From positions 1 through 22,534 of the forward strand of contig JAHXIM010000480.1 of NCBI GenBank assembly GCA_025655635.1: DNA of 22,534 nucleotides, given 5' to 3'. A model generated the notes under the pieces. It was not told the origin of the DNA. It did no database searches and saw nothing but the letters and a program-made list of their open reading frames with translations. Below, piece by piece: positions 1 through 6,432 of the stretch. The position numbers and the translations under genes are program-made. This DNA comes from a gamma proteobacterium symbiont of Lucinoma myriamae (GTDB lineage: Bacteria; Pseudomonadota; Gammaproteobacteria; GRL18). Position 1 is the stretch's first letter. Each line of letters starts with the position of its first letter.

Positions 1-2
1 TG

Positions 3-71
3 GTTGGATACAATTTACATAGCGGTGATCCTCCTACAGGGGACTTACACCCCATTAGTTTATGCCCATGA
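3..71 (+). other. Possible 3' end of a gene cut by the left edge, or a structured repeat
   Basis: Frame 3 is open from the window edge and reads a short tail containing GYNLHSGDPPTGD, then stops at TGA 69-71. The same stretch forms two small GC hairpins: GGGG/CCCC near 38-54 and GCCC/GGGC near 64-76. Frame 1 is also open, to 111, but it runs into the terminator stem and is less likely. I cannot tell a real C-terminus from a structured non-coding repeat, and I do not recognise a function. Confidence 0.25.
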
Positions 72-94
72 CGGGCGTACACAATTAATAAGAT

Positions 95-134
95 CAAAAA
101 AGGCCGGTTAGCGATCAGCTAACCGGCCTTTTTA
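95..134. terminator. Strong bidirectional rho-independent terminator downstream of EF-G
   Basis: A perfect 12-bp GC-rich stem (101-112 pairing with 118-129) closes a 5-nt loop, GATCA. It is flanked by an A-run on the left and a T-run on the right, so it can stop transcription from either side. It lies about 25 bp past the EF-G stop codon and would also stop plus-strand transcripts entering from the left edge. Confidence 0.9.
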
Positions 135-158
135 GTCTAGAACGCTATAGATAAAAGC

Positions 159-2252
159 TTACTTCTTCTTCTGCTTTTCTTTACGCTCTAAAGTTTCTTT
201 AATCACTATTTCAGCAACGTTCTTAGGACATGCGCTATAGTGTGAAAACTCCATTGAGAACTGGCCACGACCAGAAGTCATCGTACGCAGATCACCAATA
301 TAACCAAACATCTCACTCAAAGGCGCTTCGGCTTTAATACGAGTACCTGTTGGCGTAGATTCCTGATCTTTGATCGTGCCGCGACGACGATTCAAGTCAC
401 CAATACAATCACCAACGTGAGCTTCTGGAGTAAATACGTCTACTTTCATGATAGGCTCAAGTAATTGCGGACCGGCTTTTTTCATAGACTGACGATAAGC
501 ACCATAAGCAGCTAATTCGAATGCCATTGCTGATGAATCCACTGCGTGGTATGAACCATCCAGTAAGGTAACAGATACGTCAACAACCGGGAATCCAGCC
601 AGAACACCTTCGGCCATCATACGTCCGAAAGCCTTGTCGATAGCACCCCAGTATTCGCTTGGGACGTTACCACCAGTCACTTTAGATTCAAAGGTATAAC
701 CGCTGTTTGGCTCACCTGGCTCGATAATATAATCAATCTTACCAAACTGACCTGAACCACCAGACTGTTTCTTATGTGTGTAGCTGTCTTCAATTAATTG
801 TGTAATAGACTCACGGTAAGCAACCTGAGGTTTACCTACAGTCACATCAACACCATGTGTACGTTTAAGGATATCAATCTTAATATCCAGATGTAATTCG
901 CCCATTCCTTTAAGAATGGTTTCACCACTTTCTTCATCGGTCTCAACATGGAAAGAAGGATCTTCTTTAACCATTTTATTCAGCGCGATACCCATTTTTT
1001 CAGAGCCGCCCTTATCATTAGGACTAATGGCAATTGAGATAACGGGATCAGGGAAAACCATTGGTTCTAAGGTTGCAGGATTTTTTACATCACACAAGGT
1101 ATGACCGGTCTGAGTATTTTTCAAACCAACAAAAGCAACAATATCGCCCGCTTCACAAGAATCTAATTCTTCACGAGAATCCGCATGCATTTCAACGATA
1201 CGACCAATACGTTCCGTCTTACCGGTGAAAGTATTTAATAAGGTCATACCTTTCTCAACTCGACCGGAATAGATACGAGTAAAGGTCAGGGCACCAAAAC
1301 GGTCATCCATGATTTTGAATGCTAAAGCACGAACAGGTCTCTCTGCATCAACAATGGCGTATTCACCCGTTTCATTACCTTCCAGATCAACTTCTGGTTG
1401 AGGTTTTACTTCCATTGGGTTTGGTAAATAATCGACCACCGCATTCAATACTAATTGAATACCCTTGTTCTTAAATGCAGAACCACAATAAGTTGGGAAG
1501 AAATCAAGAGCAATAGTACCCTTACGGATACAACGTTTGATATCATCAATAGAAGGCTCTTCACCTTCTAAATAAGCTTCCATCAGGTCATCATCCTGCT
1601 CAAGAGCTGTTTCGATTAATTGCTCACGGTACTCTTCAACTTTATCGACCATATCAGCAGGCACATCTTGTATTTCATATTTCTTTGGATCGCCTGAACC
1701 GTCCCACACCCATGCTTTACGGGTCAGCAGGTCAACAACACCGGTGAAGTCATCTTCTATACCGATTGGTAACACCATCACTACTGGATTAGCTTGTAAT
1801 ACGTTCTCAACTTGATCGACCACACGGTAGAAGTCTCCACCAAGACGATCCAGTTTGTTAACGAAGATAACACGAGCAACACCTGATTCATTAGCATAGC
1901 GCCAGTTAGTTTCTGACTGAGGCTCAACACCACCAGAAGCACAGAATACACCGACACCGCCATCAAGCACTTTTAAAGAACGATAGACTTCAATGGTGAA
2001 GTCAACGTGTCCCGGTGTGTCAATAATATTCATACGGTGGCCATCCCACTCACATGAAGTCGCAGCAGACTGAATGGTAATACCACGTTCCTGCTCTTGT
2101 TCCATGAAGTCGGTGGTTGCTTCACCATCATGTACTTCACCAATCTTATGGGTTTTGCCCGTTAGATTCAAAATACGTTCGGTTGTGGTAGTCTTACCAG
2201 CATCAACGTGTGCGAAGATGCCTATGTTACGGTATTTGCTTAAATCAGCCAT
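159..2252 (-). CDS. fusA: Elongation factor G, EF-G 2 type
   Basis: This is a ribosomal translocase GTPase of 697 aa, the full family length. The G motifs are all present: AHVDAGKT at 14-21, RGITI at 56-60, DTPGH at 78-82, NKLD at 132-135 and GSA at 257-259. Domains II to V follow. The start is ATG with an AGAG-type ribosome site. The gene stands alone, without rpsL, rpsG or tuf beside it, and has its own strong terminator. Wording such as EVYRSLKVLDGG, SGGVEPQSETNWRYAN and VNKLDRLGGDF resembles the second EF-G of Vibrio and Shewanella more than the str-operon copy. I therefore infer a second EF-G (often called fusA2 or fusB) and expect a canonical fusA elsewhere. If only one copy exists, this is the sole EF-G. 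Confidence 0.95.
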   Translation of the reverse strand: MADLSKYRNIGIFAHVDAGKTTTTERILNLTGKTHKIGEVHDGEATTDFMEQEQERGITIQSAATSCEWDGHRMNIIDTPGHVDFTIEVYRSLKVLDGGVGVFCASGGVEPQSETNWRYANESGVARVIFVNKLDRLGGDFYRVVDQVENVLQANPVVMVLPIGIEDDFTGVVDLLTRKAWVWDGSGDPKKYEIQDVPADMVDKVEEYREQLIETALEQDDDLMEAYLEGEEPSIDDIKRCIRKGTIALDFFPTYCGSAFKNKGIQLVLNAVVDYLPNPMEVKPQPEVDLEGNETGEYAIVDAERPVRALAFKIMDDRFGALTFTRIYSGRVEKGMTLLNTFTGKTERIGRIVEMHADSREELDSCEAGDIVAFVGLKNTQTGHTLCDVKNPATLEPMVFPDPVISIAISPNDKGGSEKMGIALNKMVKEDPSFHVETDEESGETILKGMGELHLDIKIDILKRTHGVDVTVGKPQVAYRESITQLIEDSYTHKKQSGGSGQFGKIDYIIEPGEPNSGYTFESKVTGGNVPSEYWGAIDKAFGRMMAEGVLAGFPVVDVSVTLLDGSYHAVDSSAMAFELAAYGAYRQSMKKAGPQLLEPIMKVDVFTPEAHVGDCIGDLNRRRGTIKDQESTPTGTRIKAEAPLSEMFGYIGDLRTMTSGRGQFSMEFSHYSACPKNVAEIVIKETLERKEKQKKK

Positions 2253-2660
2253 AATATTACTCTGGTTAAACTCTGGTTAATTGATATAAAACGTGTTCTT
2301 GTTTCACTTTCTGATAGCGAAAAAAATATCGGCACCAAGTTATTTCATTGGTGTTTCAAATCTTTAAAAACAGACGGAAAAATAGCTTCAGCAGACACAG
2401 ATATTGCTATAAAATTCTGGCCGGATGCTGAGATGCATAGAAAATTACCCGCGATTTTAGTGATTTTATGGCGAAACATCAACAAAAATAACGTTTTATT
2501 ACTAATTTTTATTTAAATAAGAGAAAATATTCGCTTAAATTCCATAAATAAGCCGTTTATCTGATGCCTGTCAATGACAAAATTATTCGTTTATTTTACT
2601 ATGTACGTAGATAATTAAGAATCTGTATTTCGTTGTGCCCGGTGATTTGAGGGTGTTCTG
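2253..2660. other. Divergent intergenic region between EF-G and START gene
   Basis: This 408-bp AT-rich gap holds no supportable gene. Beside the EF-G start lies an exact tandem duplication of the 11-mer ACTCTGGTTAA (2259-2269 and 2270-2280). A small hairpin, CACCAA/TTGGTG (2333-2338 and 2348-2353), has a T-run after it when read on the minus strand. A plus-strand promoter for the next gene is listed separately. A 27-codon plus-strand frame starting near 2434 lacks a convincing ribosome site. Confidence 0.6.
2574..2602 (+). promoter_or_regulatory. Predicted sigma-70 promoter of the START-domain gene
   Basis: The -35 box ATGACA (2574-2579) is five of six to consensus. It sits 17 bp from a -10 box TACTAT (2597-2602), four of six. 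Transcription would start about 50 bp before the ATG at 2661. A near-palindrome, CTATGTACGTAG, overlaps and follows the -10 box. Prediction by eye only. Confidence 0.5.
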
Positions 2661-3374
2661 ATGAGAACAAAATTCAAATTAATGTTATTGCTTATTATGT
2701 TTCTATTCACATTTGAAACATTGGCAAGTTCACAATATGACTGGAACATGGTCAGGGATGAGGACGGCATCCAGGTTTATTTAAAAGAATTCTGGGCTGA
2801 CCACATTAAATCATTCAGGGGCGTAATCCATATTAATGCTTCCGTAGACAGTTTGCTGGCAGTTATCATGGATATTGATGCCTGCACTGACTGGGTTCAC
2901 CGGTGTAAAAGCCCGCTATTACTCTTTAGAAAATCATTTTCAGAGAGTTATCACTATCAGGTTCATCAATTGCCATTTCCGGCTCACAATCGTGAATTTA
3001 TTTTTCATTCGAAGATATCCCGCTCCGCTCAAACGGGTGTGGTTCGCACTCAAATGAAGGCTATTCCCGAATTTTGCCAACAAAGTGTAGAAGCATGTTC
3101 TCTTATCCCAAAATCATCACTGGTGAGAGTTCATCACTCTCATGGATATTATTTATTAGAACCCATAGCCGATAATATCACCCGAGTTACCTGGACTCAT
3201 CATACCAACCCTGAAGGTCATTTACCCCTTTGGCTGGTCAATCACTTAATTAAGGAGATGCCTTATCGTACCTTGCAGGGTTTACGAAAAAAGGTCTTTA
3301 ATCACAAATACCAAAAAGCCAGATTGGTTCTAAATGCACAAGGAGCAATAACCGATCTGCTTGGTATTGAGTAA
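2661..3374 (+). CDS. Exported START-domain lipid-binding-like protein
   Basis: The 237-aa protein begins with a clear signal peptide: basic MRTKFK, a hydrophobic stretch of leucine, isoleucine and phenylalanine, and a likely cut after LAS near residue 23. It is therefore expected in the periplasm. The rest reads as a START/SRPBCC fold, with YDWNMVRDEDGIQVYLKE at the front and a middle section (VDSLLAVIMDIDACTDWVHRC) typical of bacterial START proteins. A C-terminal section follows with TRVTWTHHTNPEGHLPLWLVN. START domains bind lipids or other hydrophobic ligands; no ligand can be deduced here. A good ribosome site (GAGGG, 7 nt before ATG) fixes the start. The gene is monocistronic and convergent with pyrE, 28 bp away. 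Confidence 0.82.
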   Translation: MRTKFKLMLLLIMFLFTFETLASSQYDWNMVRDEDGIQVYLKEFWADHIKSFRGVIHINASVDSLLAVIMDIDACTDWVHRCKSPLLLFRKSFSESYHYQVHQLPFPAHNREFIFHSKISRSAQTGVVRTQMKAIPEFCQQSVEACSLIPKSSLVRVHHSHGYYLLEPIADNITRVTWTHHTNPEGHLPLWLVNHLIKEMPYRTLQGLRKKVFNHKYQKARLVLNAQGAITDLLGIE

Positions 3375-3402
3375 TTTCTTTTTTGCTTCCTTCTAATGAA
3401 GC

Positions 3403-4044
3403 TTAAGCGCCATAGCGATCCCGATAAGCCTGAATTTTATCATAATATTGTGCCAGATCAGTATTCCCCTGCAAAAAGGAAATAAGATGTTCCAGTTTAA
3501 TAATACTCGTAACAGGCATTGTATAATTCTTCTCAATTTCAGCAATTGCCGAGACATCGCCTTTGCCTAATTCCTGGCGATCAAGAGCAATAACAACACC
3601 TGCAGGTGTTGCACCCGCCTGATTAATCAGATCAATTGACTCACGAACCGAAGTTCCGGCAGAAATCACATCATCAATAATCATCACTTTGCCTTTGAGT
3701 GCAGAGCCGACAATTGTGCCCCCCTCGCCATGATCTTTAGCTTCTTTTCGATTAAAACTATAGGGCAAGTCGCGCTCATGTTCATCTGCCAGGGCAATAG
3801 AACACGTCGATGCCAGTGGGATACCTTTATAAGCAGGGCCAAAAAGCATATCAAATTCAATTTGACTGTCCATTAAAGCACTGGCATAAAAACGTCCTAG
3901 CTTCGCTAATGAACCGCCTGTATCAAACAAGCCGCTATTAAAAAAGTAAGGGCTGATGCGCCCGGACTTCAGAGTAAACTCACCAAAGCGAAGCACGCCT
4001 TTGTTAATGGCAAATTCAATAAAGGCACGTTGATAATCTTGCAT
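3403..4044 (-). CDS. pyrE: Orotate phosphoribosyltransferase
   Basis: It converts orotate and PRPP to orotidine 5'-phosphate and pyrophosphate in de novo pyrimidine synthesis; it is cytosolic and acts as a homodimer in the family. The 213-aa length is normal. The N-terminal substrate-binding section is present (FGEFTLKSGRISPYFFNSG, residues 21-38). So are the FGPAYKGIPLA motif near 68-78 and the PRPP-binding motif VMIIDDVISAGTS at 120-132. Start ATG is preceded by AAGG about 7 nt upstream. The gene is divergent from exodeoxyribonuclease III across a 183-bp gap. The neighbouring START gene converges on it with no obvious terminator between them. Confidence 0.96.
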   Translation of the reverse strand: MQDYQRAFIEFAINKGVLRFGEFTLKSGRISPYFFNSGLFDTGGSLAKLGRFYASALMDSQIEFDMLFGPAYKGIPLASTCSIALADEHERDLPYSFNRKEAKDHGEGGTIVGSALKGKVMIIDDVISAGTSVRESIDLINQAGATPAGVVIALDRQELGKGDVSAIAEIEKNYTMPVTSIIKLEHLISFLQGNTDLAQYYDKIQAYRDRYGA

Positions 4045-4144
4045 TTTTTTACCTTTTTTTCTAAAACAGTTTCTAAAATTACTACTATTGAGTCAGTAGT
4101 TAACACTTATTTAAGGAAATTCTTATAAACGATTCTAAGAGTGA

Positions 4145-4173
4145 ATGAATTATACCTTAAATTCATTTATAAT
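4145..4173 (+). promoter_or_regulatory. Predicted promoter of exodeoxyribonuclease III with overlapping palindrome
   Basis: A perfect -10 box TATAAT (4168-4173) lies 17 bp after a weak -35 box ATGAAT (4145-4150). An 8-8-8 inverted repeat, AATGAATT (4144-4151) and AATTCATT (4160-4167), fills the spacer and could be an operator. Placing the promoter here also argues against the far-upstream GTG start at 4141. Confidence 0.5.
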
Positions 4174-4227
4174 AGCGTCTTTATTTATGAACCAAAGTTC
4201 CGACAAGAGTCATCAACAAAGGGTCTT

Positions 4228-5004
4228 ATGAAAGTTATTTCTGCTAATCTAAATGGTATACGTGCTGCTGCAAAAAAAGGTTTTTTTGAATGGATGCTCA
4301 AAGAATCTCCTGATGTCGTTTGTATTCAGGAAACTAAAGCCCAGCTTGATCAGTTAGATGCCCCTGTTTTTTCCCCTCCCGGCTATTTTAAGTATTTCTT
4401 TGATGCGCAGAAAAAAGGCTATAGCGGTACGGCTATTTATTCAAAAAAAGAGCCTGATTTTATTACAACCGGCCTGGGTTGGGACATTGCCGATACGGAA
4501 GGACGTTATATTCAGGCAGATTTTGGTGATTTAAGCATTGCTTCACTTTATTTACCTTCAGGATCTTCCAAAGACGATCGCCAATTATTAAAGATGGAAT
4601 TTCTGGAGCACTTAACGCCCATACTTAAAGAAATGGCGCAGAGCAATCGCCAATACATTGTTTGCGGCGACTGGAATATTGTGCATAAAAAAATTGATAT
4701 TAAAAACTTTAACGGTAATAAAAAACGCTCTGGTTGTTTACCCGAAGAGCGTGCCTGGTTAGATAAACTTTTTGGTGATGAAATAGGTCTGTGCGATGCC
4801 TTTCGTGTCCTCAATGAAGAAGCTGAGCAATATACCTGGTGGTCAAATCGTGGACAGGCATGGGCAAATAATACCGGATGGCGCATTGATTATCAGGTCA
4901 TTTCACAGTCACTTGCTCCCTTATTAGAATCCACCTCAATTTATAAAGATCAGCGTTTTTCCGATCACGCCCCCTTACTTATGACTTACAATAGAGATCT
5001 TTAA
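4228..5004 (+). CDS. xthA: Exodeoxyribonuclease III family AP endonuclease, Crc-like lineage
   Basis: This 258-aa enzyme of the exonuclease-endonuclease-phosphatase fold should cut DNA 5' to abasic sites and degrade 3' ends during base excision repair. The catalytic set is visible: N9, E35 in IQETKA, D148 and N150 in CGDWNIVHK, D221 in WRIDYQV, and D246-H247 in FSDHAPL. I chose the ATG at 4228 because it follows AAGGG closely and gives the family N-terminus MKVISANLNG. The open frame extends upstream to a GTG at 4141, but that adds 29 unrelated residues across the promoter. The gene is divergent from pyrE. That is the position of crc in Pseudomonas, and the sequence resembles Crc, but with all catalytic residues intact. 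Confidence 0.93.
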   Translation: MKVISANLNGIRAAAKKGFFEWMLKESPDVVCIQETKAQLDQLDAPVFSPPGYFKYFFDAQKKGYSGTAIYSKKEPDFITTGLGWDIADTEGRYIQADFGDLSIASLYLPSGSSKDDRQLLKMEFLEHLTPILKEMAQSNRQYIVCGDWNIVHKKIDIKNFNGNKKRSGCLPEERAWLDKLFGDEIGLCDAFRVLNEEAEQYTWWSNRGQAWANNTGWRIDYQVISQSLAPLLESTSIYKDQRFSDHAPLLMTYNRDL

Positions 5005-5037
5005 CAATAGTTAATTATCCCCTGACAGGATTATCTT

Positions 5038-5061
5038 ATGAGTACATTGTATGCCAGTTGA
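5038..5061 (+). promoter_or_regulatory. Possible 7-codon leader ORF overlapping the TauE/SafE start
   Basis: An ATG at 5038 has a better ribosome site (AGGA, about 7 nt upstream) than the real gene. It encodes MSTLYAS and stops at TGA 5059-5061, just past the ATG at 5051 in another frame. This arrangement could couple translation of the membrane protein to the leader. It may also be chance. Confidence 0.3.
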
Positions 5062-5788
5062 AATTTCCTATATTACTGCTTTTTTTGCCGGCTTACTCGG
5101 TGGTGTTCACTGTCTGGGTATGTGCGGCGGCATTGTTGGTGCTTTGACATTCGGCATCAAGCAGGATAATGAAGCCATCCCTGTCAATTCTCCAGGCAAA
5201 GATGCTGCTTCGACTAAATCTTCAAAAAGTCTATTTCCCTATATTCTAGCTTATAATAGCGGGCGCTTATTCAGCTATACGATAGCGGGACTACTCGTTG
5301 GCGGCATCAGCATGCTGGCCTCTAATTTGCCAATTTTAAATAATTTACAATTCATTTTACAAATATTTGCCGCCGTCTTTATGATTGCCCTGGGCTTATA
5401 TATTGGCGGCTGGTGGTTTGGTTTGCGAAAAATAGAAAAAGCCGGCGGCATGATCTGGAAGCGAATTGAGCCTGTCAGTCGTCAGTTTATTCCGGTCAAA
5501 TCACCATATCAGGCATTTATTTTAGGCACATTATGGGGTTGGCTGCCTTGCGGTTTAGTCTATACCATCTTAATCTGGTCTATCTCTACCGGCAGTGCGA
5601 TTGAGGGGGGCTTATTAATGCTCAGCTTCGGCTTAGGCACCTTGCCGTTATTACTGGCAATGGGTATATTTGCCACCAGCCTGTCCAGTTTTATTCGAAA
5701 AAACTGGGTGAGAGCTTTAGCTGGCGGGATCATTATCGCATTTGGTGTCTTTTCTTTGTTTAATCTCAGTATACGTATGCAGGCTTAG
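5051..5788 (+). CDS. Sulfite exporter TauE/SafE family (UreH/DsbD-like) membrane protein
   Basis: This 245-aa inner-membrane protein has about six hydrophobic segments. The first carries GGVHCLGMCGG (residues 17-27), with H20, C21, M24 and C25. A second signature, GWLPCGLVYT (163-172), starts the C-terminal half. A polar loop rich in serine and lysine lies at about 38-60. This pattern is typical of the SafE/DsbD_2-type proteins often found beside cbb3 oxidase assembly genes. The cysteines suggest metal or thiol chemistry, but the substrate is unknown, and no cco genes are in the window. The only in-frame start is ATG 5051, since a stop lies just upstream at 5039. Its own ribosome site is weak (GAG). 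Its stop overlaps that of the convergent DUF4426 gene. Confidence 0.85.
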   Translation: MPVEISYITAFFAGLLGGVHCLGMCGGIVGALTFGIKQDNEAIPVNSPGKDAASTKSSKSLFPYILAYNSGRLFSYTIAGLLVGGISMLASNLPILNNLQFILQIFAAVFMIALGLYIGGWWFGLRKIEKAGGMIWKRIEPVSRQFIPVKSPYQAFILGTLWGWLPCGLVYTILIWSISTGSAIEGGLLMLSFGLGTLPLLLAMGIFATSLSSFIRKNWVRALAGGIIIAFGVFSLFNLSIRMQA

Positions 5789-6237
5789 AATTTTTTACTG
5801 AATTTTATTTCATATTTTTCTTTACTGCCTTCTGGTTTTATATCAATAGAAAAATTGACTACTTCTTTGCTCTGCACACCAATTTGGGCAATATAATATA
5901 CAGCCTGTCCTTCTTTAATTTCTCTAAACTCCAGTGCTCTGGTCTGGCCCATTAGATTTTTTAATTGTCCTGTCACTTGAGATTTAACCCCTGTTGGTAC
6001 GCCAGCACCTTTTTCCATCACTGAAATATTGATCATAGCGTAATTTTTACTACGCTTCAGACCATATTGTTTGGTCATTTGTGGTGGTAATGAGTCCGTA
6101 GGAAACGCATTGTAATACACAATGTGATCGGCATATTCTTTGGATGTTTTGTTAAGAGAGCCAGCCTGAGAAACAGCTCCTATTGTTAAAAAAAAGAATG
6201 CTAAAGACAGAATAAGTGTATTTTTCAGGTTTTTCAT
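5785..6237 (-). CDS. DUF4426-family secreted protein
   Basis: The 150-aa protein has a standard signal peptide (MKNLKNTLILSLAFFFLTIG, likely cut after SQA near residue 25), so it is probably periplasmic. The mature part shows the DUF4426 pattern: HIVYYNAFPTDSLPPQM near the front, YGLKRSKNYAMINISV in the middle, then an all-beta-looking C-terminus with REIKEGQAVYYIAQI and a last section ending KYEIKFSKKF. The function of the family is unknown to me. In Pseudomonas a relative lies near metX-metW, which are not present here. The ribosome site GGAGAA is 5-6 nt from the ATG. Its stop codon overlaps the stop of the opposite-strand TauE/SafE gene (shared bases 5785-5788), leaving no room for a separate terminator. 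Confidence 0.82.
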   Translation of the reverse strand: MKNLKNTLILSLAFFFLTIGAVSQAGSLNKTSKEYADHIVYYNAFPTDSLPPQMTKQYGLKRSKNYAMINISVMEKGAGVPTGVKSQVTGQLKNLMGQTRALEFREIKEGQAVYYIAQIGVQSKEVVNFSIDIKPEGSKEKYEIKFSKKF

Positions 6238-6389
6238 AAGTTTTCTCCAATTAACTTTATATTTTATTATGGTCTTAGAGTAGATGTTTTTTTAACAATA
6301 CGCAATGAGTATTTACCGAAGAAACGGAAAAAAGAGAAGTTATATTTTTAGAGAGGTCTATTAAGGAGAGGAATTTACAGTTTATAATC

Positions 6390-6425
6390 GATGGTTTACG
6401 CTTTACCAATAAAGCGTAAACCATC
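6390..6425 (-). terminator. Perfect 16-bp hairpin just downstream of typA
   Basis: Positions 6390-6405 pair perfectly with 6410-6425 around a 4-nt CCAA loop, starting 8 nt past the typA stop. On the minus strand it is followed by GATTATAAAC rather than a U-run. It may therefore act as an mRNA 3'-end protector or a weak terminator. Confidence 0.6.
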
Positions 6426-6432
6426 AGCAGAA

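Noticed and set aside
1..95. Integron attC site at the left edge
   Set aside because: Hairpins are present but there are no GTTRRRY or RYYYAAC core sites and no integrase.
3375..3402. Terminator between the START gene and pyrE
   Set aside because: Only a 5-bp GCTTC/GAAGC pairing with an 8-nt loop and no U-run on the correct side for either gene.
4141..4227. Upstream GTG extension of exodeoxyribonuclease III
   Set aside because: It crosses the TATAAT promoter, adds 29 residues unlike the family, and the ATG at 4228 has a good ribosome site and the family N-terminus.
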